DNA of 64,000 bases from Sulfuriferula sp047300855 (GCF_047300855.1 NZ_CP170197.1:1364001-1428000); one strand, 5' to 3'. Positions 55,534 to 63,450 are shown, counted from the stretch's first letter. A program made the numbers and translations. The notes: generated by a model not told the origin, from the letters alone.

Positions 55534-56265
55534 TTATTGCGCTATCGAGAATGTTTGCGGGGCGCTCATTGATCCATGGTTGAAATCGCCAAGCAACACA
55601 TTGCCATTACTATCCCGCGCATGTATCACCCAGGAGTAGCGCCCGCCCTGCTGGAGCAGCCCTGGCGGCATGCTTATCCTGGGCTCGGTCACGAGTGCCG
55701 AGGTATAGATCACCCGATTATTATTCCACTCGTCCCGCAATGTGACTTGATAGTGGGTGGCTCCCGGCGCAGGTGACCAGGTGAGTTGGATGGGCGGGGA
55801 GGATAGCTCGCGCCCTCCTGCGGGCGCTGCGTCGTGGATGATGGGCATTAATGTATGCACCACATAATCCTTTGCTGTCATTTCACGGCCATCCAGGGTT
55901 GTTATTATTGCGCTGAACCAGCCATCGGTGGCTTGATTGGAAAGTGGCAGATGCGTGATGAAAACGTGTTTTTCCGGTTTTCCGGGACGGTTGATAGTTC
56001 GATAACGCGTCATATCCAATTCGCCGGCCAGTTTCCCATCAGGAAAATACACGCGCACACCAGAGATATTTTGGTATTGCACAGTTGAAAATAGCGCCAT
56101 ATAGAACGGTGGGCGGTCCGGCCAATTACATAGATGAACGTCAAAGAAACCGAGCTCTGTATAGTGTGGATCGGTATTTTCAGCGTTCGGTGTTTGTGCC
56201 AATGCACTCAGCGCGAAAAATAACGCAGTGAAAATATAAGCCGGCCATTTACTGTCTTGTTTCAT
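55534..56265 (-). CDS. Exported protein with Ig/Fn3-like C-terminal domain
   Basis: The 243-residue protein has a signal peptide (YIFTALFFALSALAQ). The middle is beta-rich with no recognised family (HLCNWPDRPPFYMALFSTVQ). The last 90 residues look like an Fn3/Ig fold (PIQLTWSPAPGATHYQVTL, then GGRYSWVIHARDSNG). It probably acts in the periplasm or at the surface. It lies 27 bp downstream of the phosphodiesterase-like gene, in the same minus-strand unit. Function unknown. Confidence 0.75.
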   Translation of the reverse strand: MKQDSKWPAYIFTALFFALSALAQTPNAENTDPHYTELGFFDVHLCNWPDRPPFYMALFSTVQYQNISGVRVYFPDGKLAGELDMTRYRTINRPGKPEKHVFITHLPLSNQATDGWFSAIITTLDGREMTAKDYVVHTLMPIIHDAAPAGGRELSSPPIQLTWSPAPGATHYQVTLRDEWNNNRVIYTSALVTEPRISMPPGLLQQGGRYSWVIHARDSNGNVLLGDFNHGSMSAPQTFSIAQ

Positions 56266-56292
56266 GGATGGGCCCTCATCATTCAGCGCTTG

Positions 56293-57060
56293 CTAAAATT
56301 CGAAGACCTGGTCGTTCACCAGCCTGCGCGCTTGATAGTCGCCAATGCATGTATCGATCTCGCGCATGATGAGCGCGTCCTCCCCGGGTTTCAAATGCGT
56401 GATGTAAATTTCCGCGGGGCGCTTAAGCTTGGTCAATTCCTCTTGCAGCATGCTTGGGCACAGGTGCTTGGATAGCACTGCGATTTCACGCTCCTTGTTG
56501 GAGAAGGCAGTCTCGATGATCAGGTAACGCAAATTGCCAATGCCATTCACGATTTCCCAAAAAGGGTCGTTGGTCGTTGTGTCGCCGCTAAACACCAGGC
56601 TGGCTGTGCCGCTGTCCAGCTGGTAGCCCACGGCGGGAACAGCATGATTGGCGGGCAGCGCAGTGATACGGCGTTCACCTATCTGCACCGGTTTGCCGAT
56701 GGCAATGGTTTCATAACGCATATATGGCGCTGTTGCAGTGGGGATGCGGCTAAAATCGGGCCAGATTTCCCAGTTAAAGATGTGCCCGCGCAGAATGCCG
56801 AGCGTCGCCTCGGTGGCGTGCAAAACTAAAGGTTTGTCGCGCATTCTGGCTACCGTATCCACCATGAGCGGGATGGAGGTAATGTGGTCCATATGGGAAT
56901 GAGTGATGAATACATGATCGATACGTGCCAGTGCCTCCATCGACAACCGACTCACGCCGGTGCCTGCGTCGATCAGTATGTCGTCGTCAACTAGCAGTGC
57001 TGTAGTGTACTGGTCACCGCCGATACCCCCGCTGCAACCCAGAACCTTTATCTTCATCAT
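56293..57060 (-). CDS. Metallo-beta-lactamase-fold phosphodiesterase-like protein
   Basis: The 255-residue protein has the metal motif THSHMDH (53-59), a later Asp in FSGDTTTND and His in ITHLKPGE. The pattern and IPLMVD context resemble class II cyclic-nucleotide phosphodiesterases (PF02112) and related hydrolases such as RNase Z-like enzymes. Its place among CNB proteins and the cyclase makes cyclic-nucleotide hydrolysis the best guess, but this is inference. Two in-frame ATGs (57060, 57057) are possible. Confidence 0.82.
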   Translation of the reverse strand: MMKIKVLGCSGGIGGDQYTTALLVDDDILIDAGTGVSRLSMEALARIDHVFITHSHMDHITSIPLMVDTVARMRDKPLVLHATEATLGILRGHIFNWEIWPDFSRIPTATAPYMRYETIAIGKPVQIGERRITALPANHAVPAVGYQLDSGTASLVFSGDTTTNDPFWEIVNGIGNLRYLIIETAFSNKEREIAVLSKHLCPSMLQEELTKLKRPAEIYITHLKPGEDALIMREIDTCIGDYQARRLVNDQVFEF

Positions 57061-57209
57061 CCCGTCCTTTAGTCGATCACGTTCTGGTTATTAGGCAATC
57101 AATCTTGTCTTAAATGCAAATATGCAGCCTGAATTGGCGAGATTTGGATTGATGCCGGAATTACGAGACATAAAGCAGATTATCCGGCTTGACGCTTCGT
57201 CGGCCATCC

Positions 57210-58235
57210 TCAGATTGTTGCGTCGATGTTTTCCTCAAGGAATCGCTGGTACTCTCGAGTGCTGATGATGTGAGTTCCGTCGCAGTTGAACTGCATGCGT
57301 ACCGCGTCCTGAACAACACTGAGACCGAGATTTCTGAGATAAAAATTGGGCATTTGTCTCATATCGAGCAGATGGCCCAGAACCGACTCCAGCTTTTCTC
57401 TGGGAACCGGATTCCAGTTCGTATGGAACGATCCTATCGCAGTATGCCAGCTATGAGGAAGTGTCTTGAACGTAGCGGTTGCCTGTATGTGTTTATTCAT
57501 ATCACGTATGAATTCAGTCTTTGAATCATAGGCCATCGGCGCGAAGTGGCGATCGATATACGCGGCGGACACTATCTTGCTCGCTGTGTGCACCTCTTCA
57601 ATGTAAGGCGTGATTACCGAGCAAGTTCTCACCTCGCCATTGTTGAAGCCGATAAATACTTGATATACGCTGGTATCGAACAGCAATGTGCGCAGATTCG
57701 GGACGAGGCTAGGAAGAATTTTATCCACGACGCTCTCATAGCGCTCGCGCGTAAATGCCGTCTCACGCAATGAGGGGTCGCCTTTTATGCTTACACGAAG
57801 ATCGTGCGAACCGATACCGGCTGCGGATACAAGCTGTTCCTTCAAGAACAATTCGATCTTGCGGGACTGCAAAACCAGTAACAGCTTGGCTGCGAAGGCA
57901 GGTTGATCCTTGGTCAGACGGATAAAATCGTTCTTCTTCACTTCCCAAAGAACGGCTTCCGACAAGGCCTTTGCCGATGCGCCTCGGGTATCGTTATTGA
58001 AGATGGCCATTTCGCCGAAAAATTCGCCGCAGCCCAGAATGGCAATCTCTTCCTGCTTTTCGGATTTATTGAGGGAAATGGAAATATTCCCGGTTTCGAT
58101 GATATAGACAGCGTTTCCGATATCGCCCTCTGAGAACAGGATAGTCCCGGCGCTCAGCAGCAACCGCGTCGACATCGCAGATAGCGTATTCAACTCCGTT
58201 TTCGAAAGTCCGCTAAAGACGTCTTTTTTCTCCAT
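57210..58235 (-). CDS. Cyclic-nucleotide-binding protein with novel C-terminal domain
   Basis: The 341-residue protein has an N-terminal CNB domain (1-135) with an intact cassette, FFGEMAIFNNDTRGASAK. The 200-residue C-terminal domain is unlike any fold I recognise (YQVFIGFNNGEVRTCSVITPY; SWHTAIGSFHTNW). It lacks an HTH. TAGGAG precedes the ATG by about 8 bases, so the start is firm. It probably links cyclic-nucleotide levels to an unknown output. Confidence 0.85.
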   Translation of the reverse strand: MEKKDVFSGLSKTELNTLSAMSTRLLLSAGTILFSEGDIGNAVYIIETGNISISLNKSEKQEEIAILGCGEFFGEMAIFNNDTRGASAKALSEAVLWEVKKNDFIRLTKDQPAFAAKLLLVLQSRKIELFLKEQLVSAAGIGSHDLRVSIKGDPSLRETAFTRERYESVVDKILPSLVPNLRTLLFDTSVYQVFIGFNNGEVRTCSVITPYIEEVHTASKIVSAAYIDRHFAPMAYDSKTEFIRDMNKHIQATATFKTLPHSWHTAIGSFHTNWNPVPREKLESVLGHLLDMRQMPNFYLRNLGLSVVQDAVRMQFNCDGTHIISTREYQRFLEENIDATI

Positions 58236-58601
58236 GTTTTTTCTCCTAGGCTGCCAGGGAGAGACCCATCAGTTATGCTGAAAGCATTAGAGCGTGACAT
58301 ATAAAAAAGGTACATCGATATGAGTCCGACATGCTGCCAAGCCCGCAAACAGGATTTTGCGATGAATATCGTATAAGCCTAGGTTACTCAGAGCGGGAGT
58401 GCAAATAGCAAATGATGATTATTTCGATGAATCCACAGAATAGGTGTCGCGTTCGCGACACAACATAGCGGTGCATGCTTGCATCAAATGAAATCAAGCA
58501 GGATATGCATATGGCGCCATCCATGGTTCCAGATGAGCGTGATATTTCACGAAGCGGAATAGGAGCGGTAAGATATCGTTAAAATTTATGAAAGTGTTCG
58601 C
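58236..58601. other. Intergenic region with an 18-base palindrome
   Basis: About 365 bp lie between the divergent CNB and S4 genes. GTGTCGCG-TT-CGCGACAC (58444-58461) is a perfect palindrome, usable as an operator or a strong hairpin. It has no U-tract. No gene was recognised in the rest. Confidence 0.55.
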
Positions 58602-58823
58602 ATGCAACAATTAGAAGTGGCATTAAATGGTGAATTCGTCGAGCTTAACCAGCTATTGAAACTGGCCGGTGCATGCGACAGCGGCGGTGCCGGAAAAAGG
58701 CTGGTCGCATCCGGCGTGGTCTCGGTGGACGGCGAGGTGGAGCTGCGCAAGACCTGCAAGATTCGCGCCGGGCAGGTGGTGAGCCTGGGGGGTGTGCGCA
58801 TCAACGTCGTGGCTCCTGTCTAG
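58602..58823 (+). CDS. S4-domain RNA-binding protein (YbcJ-like)
   Basis: The 73-residue protein is a lone S4 domain: LNQLLKLAGACDSGGAGKRLVASG, in parts, then VVSVDGEVELRKTCKIRAGQVV. It matches the YbcJ/RQC-like small S4 family, which bind structured RNA. It is monocistronic and faces the DsrE gene convergently 23 bp away. No typical Shine-Dalgarno is seen. Confidence 0.9.
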   Translation: MQQLEVALNGEFVELNQLLKLAGACDSGGAGKRLVASGVVSVDGEVELRKTCKIRAGQVVSLGGVRINVVAPV

Positions 58824-58846
58824 CATGCCGCCTGTGACCACGCAGG

Positions 58847-59227
58847 TTAAAAGCTCAGCAGTTTTTTTGCTGCTTCCAGGTAGGGCAGGGCGGCCGCCAC
58901 GCTCATCGCCGGGATGCCCGGCACCATGTCTTCAGGTTTGAGGTCATGTAAATCCATGGAGGTGGCGCACAGTACAAACTGCGCCCCATTTTTCTGTGCC
59001 AGGTCCATAAACCCGGCAAGCGATTTCCCTCCCTCCTTGGGAAACACGGTTTCCGCCACACCTTTTTGCAACAACAAAGTGCCCAATCCGGTGAAGTAGA
59101 CCACTACGCTACGTTCCTCAGCGGCAGCAGCGGCTGCGAGAAAAAATGGCGATGCCAGACGCTTTGGGGTATCCGGGCCACTGGTCATGACGATGCCGAA
59201 ATCTATATTGGGCATTTGTTCACTCAT
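58847..59227 (-). CDS. DsrE/DsrF-like family protein
   Basis: The 126-residue protein has the DsrE-like alpha/beta fold (FGIVMTSGPDTPKR, VVYFTGLGTLLL, QFVLCATSMDLHDL). The single Cys (CATSMD) sits where sulfur-carrying members have a reactive Cys, so a sulfur-transfer role is possible. It is downstream of doxX on the same strand, with the dispersed repeat between them. Confidence 0.85.
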   Translation of the reverse strand: MSEQMPNIDFGIVMTSGPDTPKRLASPFFLAAAAAAEERSVVVYFTGLGTLLLQKGVAETVFPKEGGKSLAGFMDLAQKNGAQFVLCATSMDLHDLKPEDMVPGIPAMSVAAALPYLEAAKKLLSF

Positions 59228-59263
59228 GTTGTACTCCTCAAGTTATCTTGGAAAAAACAGTCA

Positions 59264-59337
59264 GCCACGGAGAGCACAGAGACCGCAGAGATGACGCGAC
59301 TTTCAAAGCGTTGCTTTATCTCTGTGTTCTCTGTGGC
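59264..59337. repeat. Dispersed inverted-repeat element, copy 2
   Basis: GCCACGGAGAGCACAGAG (59264-59281) pairs with CTCTGTGTTCTCTGTGGC (59320-59337), with two mismatches. The right arm is identical to that of 21330-21347. The interior is about 38 bases, shorter than in copy 1 and different in sequence. It contains the last codons of doxX. Confidence 0.75.
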
Positions 59338-59782
59338 TTGAATTAGCCTTCCATGGTGATGTATGTTCGGCTTGGCCCTTGTGGCATTCCCGACGCAGAC
59401 TGAACGATCCGCTGCCATACACCGCCAGATAAATCATGGCACCCATGATGGCGATGTTTTTCATGAAGTTGTTCATCTGATTTTGCATACTGGCGGCATC
59501 CGCATGCCAGAACGCATGAAATGTCAGGGTCACGGGTATCAGCCAGAAGAAAAAGGCGATGGCCGCGTACCGTGCGTAAAAACCAAGCAGGATCATCAGT
59601 CCGCCTCCGATTTCCAGCGCTATGGTAAGCGTCAACAGAACATCCGCCATGGGCAGTCCCATGCTAGACATGTATCCTGCCGTCTGTGCAAAGTGGGCAA
59701 TCTTGCCGAAGCCTGCAATCAGGAATATCTGTGCAATCAGCACGCGCCCAAACAAAGGGCCGAATTTTTCGAAGCTGGTCAT
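59303..59782 (-). CDS. DoxX-family membrane protein
   Basis: From the ATG at 59782 (GGGAGAT upstream) the protein has 159 residues with four helices (FGRVLIAQIFLIAGFGKIAHF, VLLTLTIALEIGGGLMILLGF and two more), the DoxX/YphA pattern. Family members are linked to redox and thiosulfate metabolism. The C-terminal tail (about 20 residues, SSHREHRDKATL) is encoded by the repeat element and is probably an addition to the original protein. Confidence 0.9.
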   Translation of the reverse strand: MTSFEKFGPLFGRVLIAQIFLIAGFGKIAHFAQTAGYMSSMGLPMADVLLTLTIALEIGGGLMILLGFYARYAAIAFFFWLIPVTLTFHAFWHADAASMQNQMNNFMKNIAIMGAMIYLAVYGSGSFSLRRECHKGQAEHTSPWKANSSHREHRDKATL

Positions 59783-59804
59783 TTGCGCATCTCCCTTTTG
59801 TGGG

Positions 59805-60506
59805 TTATTGAAGGTCAAACACGAGCACTTCTGCGGCATGAATGCCCGTCAGGGTAATTTCCGTTTCCTGGCTGATTTCTGCACCATCGCCGCGGTGCAG
59901 CGGAAAACCCCTTAGTTCAACGTCGCCTTGCGCAACTTGTAAATAAGCGCGTCGACCCGGCGCCAGCTCCAGGCGCGCAGTTTCACCCTGATTGAGTTTG
60001 GTGGCATAAAGCAGGGTGTCCTGATTGATATGCACGGAACCGTCGCGGCCGTCGGGTGACGCCACGACCCGAAATTGTCCTTGCAGTTGCGCAGGATCAA
60101 ACCGGGTCTGTTCATAGCTGGGGGTCACACCGGTTTTTTGCGGCAGTAGCCAGATTTGCAGCAGGCGCGCGGGTTCAGTTTGCGATGGATTGAATTCGCT
60201 ATGGCGGATGCCGGTACCGGCGCTCATACGCTGCACATCGCCAGGTCGGATGACGTCGCCATTGCCCAGGCTGTCGCGGTGTTCCAGCGCGCCTTCCAGT
60301 ACATAAGTGACAATTTCCATGTCCTGGTGCGCATGCATAGGGAATCCGGCGCCGGGTGCGATAACGTCGTCGTTGATGACGCGCAGCACGCTGTAACCCA
60401 TGTGTGCGGGATCATAGTAGTTTGCAAACGAGAAGGTATGCCAGCTATCCAGCCAGCCGCCATGTTCGGCGTGCCCACGCGTATCGGCTTTACGTATCTG
60501 AATCAT
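59805..60506 (-). CDS. Pirin-family protein (YhhW-like cupin)
   Basis: The 233-residue bicupin has HPHxD-like metal ligands in the first barrel (FPMHAHQDMEIVTYV, with Glu and His in GIRHSEFN), as in pirins and YhhW quercetinase. A second cupin completes the fold. It binds a metal such as Fe or Ni. It is 22 bp upstream of doxX on the same strand and probably cotranscribed. Confidence 0.92.
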   Translation of the reverse strand: MIQIRKADTRGHAEHGGWLDSWHTFSFANYYDPAHMGYSVLRVINDDVIAPGAGFPMHAHQDMEIVTYVLEGALEHRDSLGNGDVIRPGDVQRMSAGTGIRHSEFNPSQTEPARLLQIWLLPQKTGVTPSYEQTRFDPAQLQGQFRVVASPDGRDGSVHINQDTLLYATKLNQGETARLELAPGRRAYLQVAQGDVELRGFPLHRGDGAEISQETEITLTGIHAAEVLVFDLQ

Positions 60507-60672
60507 ATTTCAGCCCCTCTATTCTCAATTGTTCAAATGTTGGAGCAAGTCTAGGCAATACGCTCCTACAGATAAAGCGGAATGTTTGGAACGAATTATT
60601 TAAAAAAATTGAACAAAGACAGCCTGATCGACTCATTGCATCAATCAATATAGACGAGTTTGGATTTTCACA

Positions 60673-60701
60673 TTGAAAGCCTGCAGCAACTCCGTTACAA
60701 T
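60673..60701 (+). promoter_or_regulatory. Sigma-70 promoter of tRNA-Val (and probably thrS)
   Basis: TTGAAA (60673-60678), a 17-base spacer and TACAAT (60696-60701) form a near-consensus promoter. The predicted start is about 5 bases before the tRNA. No terminator precedes the thrS leader, so this promoter can feed the leader and thrS as well. Confidence 0.8.
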
Positions 60702-60712
60702 GCGGCCTCCTC

Positions 60713-60789
60713 AGGCGCGTAGCTCAGCTGGTTAGAGCACCACCTTGACATGGTGGGGGTCGTTGGTTCGAGTCCAATCGCGCCTACCA
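60713..60789 (+). tRNA. tRNA-Val(GAC)
   Basis: The 77-nt cloverleaf folds cleanly: acceptor AGGCGCG/CGCGCCT, D-arm GCTC/GAGC, anticodon arm CCACC-TTGACAT-GGTGG with anticodon GAC, T-arm GTTGG-TTCGAGT-CCAAT and encoded CCA. The anticodon reads GUC and GUU, so it is valine-specific. It lies 46 bp upstream of the thrS leader peptide. Confidence 0.95.
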
Positions 60790-60835
60790 ACGGATTCAAT
60801 ACGGATATATCGATGGGGTATGGAAAGGCAGCGTT

Positions 60836-60892
60836 ATGACACCGCGAACTTGCACGACCACAACCAGTCACTATCATCGCGTTAATCCCTGA
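60836..60892 (+). CDS. Threonine-rich leader peptide of thrS
   Basis: ATG to TGA encodes 18 residues, MTPRTCTTTTSHYHRVNP, with six Thr codons of which four are consecutive (ACG ACC ACA ACC). GGAAAGG lies 7 bases upstream as Shine-Dalgarno. It is followed after 17 bases by a terminator hairpin before thrS. Such an arrangement senses charged tRNA-Thr by ribosome stalling. The peptide itself is not expected to have a function. Confidence 0.85.
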   Translation: MTPRTCTTTTSHYHRVNP

Positions 60893-60909
60893 GTAGGTTT
60901 GTATCTGTC

Positions 60910-60937
60910 AAAAAAGCGCGGCTATCCGCGCTTTTTT
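60910..60937 (+). terminator. thrS attenuator terminator hairpin
   Basis: AAAAAAGCGCGG-CTAT-CCGCGCTTTTTT is an intrinsic terminator 20 bp before the thrS ATG. The 3' segment can be blocked: AGCGCGG (60915-60921) can also pair with TCGCGTT (60877-60883) inside the leader, and that segment with CGCGA (60843-60847). This gives 1:2, 2:3 and 3:4 stems. Confidence 0.85.
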
Positions 60938-60957
60938 GTTTTGTGCCGGAGAAATCA

Positions 60958-62877
60958 ATGTTGAATGTCACTTTGCCAGACGGTTCTGTGCGCAGTTTCC
61001 CCCAGCCGGTCACGGTGGCTGAAGTCGCCGCCTCGATAGGCGCCGGGCTGGCCAAGGCTGCGCTGGCCGGTCGGGTTGACGGCGTACTGGTGGATACCAG
61101 TTTCGTCATCACGCAGGATGCGCACCTGTCTATTGTGACCGACCGCGATGCCGATGGCCTGGACATGATCCGCCACTCCACTGCGCACCTGCTGGCCTAC
61201 GCCGTGAAAGAGCTCTATCCGGATGCGCAAGTGACCATCGGCCCGGTCATCGAGGATGGCTTCTACTACGATTTTTCCTACAAGCGCCCGTTTACGCCGG
61301 AAGATTTGCAGGCCATCGAGAAAAAGATGGCCGAGTTGGCCAAGCGCGATATCCCGGTCAGCCGCAAAGTTCTGCCACGTGACGCAGCGGTGGCGTATTT
61401 CAAGGGCCTTGGCGAGCACTACAAGGCGGAAATCATCGCCTCCATCCCGGCGAATGAGGATGTGTCGCTGTATACCGAAGGTGATTTCACCGACCTGTGC
61501 CGCGGGCCGCATGTGCCGTCTACCGGCAAGCTCAAGCATTTCAAGTTGATGAAGCTGGCCGGCGCGTACTGGCGCGGCGATCATCGCAACGAAATGCTGC
61601 AGCGCGTGTACGGCACTGCGTGGGCGAAAAAGGAAGACCTCGATGCTTACCTGTATCGTCTGGAAGAAGCCGAGAAGCGCGATCACCGCAAGCTGGCAAA
61701 GCAGCTCAGCCTGTTTCACATGCAGGATGAAGCGCCTGGCATGGTGTTCTGGCACCCCAACGGTTGGGTGATCTGGCAGCAGATCGAGCAATACATGCGC
61801 GAAAAATTCCACGAATACGGTTATCAGGAAGTGCGCACACCGACGATCATGGACCGGCAGATGTGGGAAAAATCCGGCCACTGGGAAAATTATCGCGACA
61901 ACATGTTTACCACCGCGTCGGAAAACCGCGAGTACGCGGTCAAACCGATGAATTGCCCGGGCCATGTGCAGATATTCAATCATGGTCTGCGCAGCTACCG
62001 TGACTTGCCCCTGCGCCTGGCAGAATTCGGTTCCTGCCACCGCAACGAGCCGTCCGGTTCGTTGCATGGCTTGATGCGGGTGCGCGGCTTTACCCAGGAT
62101 GATGCGCATATTTTCTGTACTGAAACGCAGATCGAATCCGAAGTGGCGGACTTTATCGTCATGCTGCAAAAGGTCTATGCGGACTTCGGCTTCAACGACA
62201 TGCTGGTCAAGCTGTCCACTCGCCCGGAAAAGCGCGTGGGTTCAGACGAAACCTGGGACAAGGCCGAAGCTGGCCTGGCGGCCGCATTGCAACAGAACGG
62301 CCTGGACTACGACCTGCAACCGGGTGAAGGCGCCTTCTACGGGCCCAAGATAGAATTCACGCTGAAAGACAGCCTTGGACGCCTGTGGCAATGCGGCACC
62401 ATCCAGCTCGACTTCAATCTGCCGGTGCGGCTGGATGCGGAATTCGTGGACGAGGACAATACGCGCAAAGCGCCGGTAATGCTGCACCGTGCGATTCTCG
62501 GCTCGATGGAGCGCTTCATCGGTATCCTGATCGAGCACCATGGAGGTAACTTCCCGCTATGGCTGGCGCCGGTGCAAGTAGTGGTGATGAATATCACTGA
62601 CAATCAGGCGGAATATGCGCAAAAAGTCTGTGATGTGATGCGTCAGGAGGGTCTGCGCGTTACGACAGACTTGAGAAATGAGAAAATAACCTATAAAATT
62701 CGGGAACATAGTTTGCAAAAGCTGCCTTATCAGCTGATCATCGGCGACAAGGAAATGGCCGCAGGCATGGTTGCAGTGCGTACGCGTACGGGCCAGGATC
62801 TCGGACAGATGCCTTTGGAAGTGTTTATGGCACAACTCAAGGAAGCTGTAGCGCTGCGCAAACCAAGCGAGGAGTGA
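60958..62877 (+). CDS. thrS: Threonyl-tRNA synthetase
   Basis: From the ATG at 60958 (GGAGAA upstream, MLNVTLPDGSV) the enzyme has 639 residues, the usual length. It has a TGS domain (1-60), an editing domain with HSTAHLLA, the class II catalytic core with KPMNCPGHVQIF (zinc Cys) and RVRGFTQDDAHIFC, and the C-terminal anticodon-binding domain. It charges tRNA-Thr. The leader peptide and terminator upstream imply attenuation by threonine supply. An in-frame GTG at 60943 lies in the loop-side T-run and is not the start. Confidence 0.96.
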   Translation: MLNVTLPDGSVRSFPQPVTVAEVAASIGAGLAKAALAGRVDGVLVDTSFVITQDAHLSIVTDRDADGLDMIRHSTAHLLAYAVKELYPDAQVTIGPVIEDGFYYDFSYKRPFTPEDLQAIEKKMAELAKRDIPVSRKVLPRDAAVAYFKGLGEHYKAEIIASIPANEDVSLYTEGDFTDLCRGPHVPSTGKLKHFKLMKLAGAYWRGDHRNEMLQRVYGTAWAKKEDLDAYLYRLEEAEKRDHRKLAKQLSLFHMQDEAPGMVFWHPNGWVIWQQIEQYMREKFHEYGYQEVRTPTIMDRQMWEKSGHWENYRDNMFTTASENREYAVKPMNCPGHVQIFNHGLRSYRDLPLRLAEFGSCHRNEPSGSLHGLMRVRGFTQDDAHIFCTETQIESEVADFIVMLQKVYADFGFNDMLVKLSTRPEKRVGSDETWDKAEAGLAAALQQNGLDYDLQPGEGAFYGPKIEFTLKDSLGRLWQCGTIQLDFNLPVRLDAEFVDEDNTRKAPVMLHRAILGSMERFIGILIEHHGGNFPLWLAPVQVVVMNITDNQAEYAQKVCDVMRQEGLRVTTDLRNEKITYKIREHSLQKLPYQLIIGDKEMAAGMVAVRTRTGQDLGQMPLEVFMAQLKEAVALRKPSEE

Positions 62878-62893
62878 GGTTTCTCACTCCTCT
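62869..62893 (+). terminator. Terminator-like hairpin at the thrS stop
   Basis: GAGGAGTGAG/CTCACTCCTC form a 10-bp stem with a 5-base loop that spans the thrS stop codon, followed by TTGTCTTTT. It would reduce, not abolish, read-through into infC, which begins about 30 bp later. Confidence 0.7.
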
Positions 62894-62922
62894 TGTCTTT
62901 TGATTTACAGGAGTTGCAGCTA

Positions 62923-63440
62923 TCGCTCAGGATAAAGAAACACGGGTCAACGATGAAATCACCTGGCCAGAAATTCGTTTGGTCGGGCTGGAAGGAGAAC
63001 CCCTTGGTATCGTCAGCGCCGCCGAAGCGCTGAAACTGGCTGAGGAAGCCGAAGTGGACTTGGTGGAAATTGCTCCGCAAGCCAAGCCACCCGTATGCCG
63101 CCTGATGGACTACGGCAAGTTCAAATATCAGCAAAGCAAGCGCCAGCACGAGGCCAAGGTTAAGCAAAAGCAGATTCAGGTTAAGGAAGTGAAGTTCCGG
63201 CCCAATACTGACGAAGGTGATTATCAGATCAAGCTGCGCAACCTGATTCGTTTCCTTGAAGAAGGCGACAAGGCGAAAGTAACCTTGCGCTTTCGCGGTC
63301 GTGAAATGGCGCACCAGGAAATCGGTCTGGCGCAGTTAAGGCGCGTGGAAGCAGACCTGGCCGAGCAGGCTGTAGTCGAGCAGTTTCCCAAGATGGAAGG
63401 CCGGCAGATGGTAATGATGCTGGGCCCCAAGAAGAAGTAA
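62923..63440 (+). CDS. infC: Translation initiation factor IF-3, with apparent frameshift
   Basis: IF3 is clear from RLVGLEGEPLGIVSAAEAL, then CRLMDYGKFKYQQSK, FRPNTDEGDYQIKLRN and MAHQEIG. GGAG and an ATC start at 62923 begin IAQDKEH, the normal betaproteobacterial N-terminus and unusual start codon. The following RVNDEITWPEIRL continues in a different frame: one base appears missing at about 62941-62946 (CACGGG for CACCGGG). In that second frame a TAA precedes it. As IF3 is essential, a sequencing error is most likely, then true frameshifting or an alternative late start (ATC 62958, ATT 62973, TTG 62979). Confidence 0.9.
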
Positions 63441-63450
63441 ACAAGAATTC

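Noticed and set aside
60713..60789. tRNA-Val as an integration site for a mobile element
   Set aside because: No integrase gene or repeated tRNA 3' end was seen nearby.
60943..60957. GTG start for thrS upstream of the ATG
   Set aside because: It follows the terminator's T-run directly and adds MPEKS before a conserved start that has a good Shine-Dalgarno.
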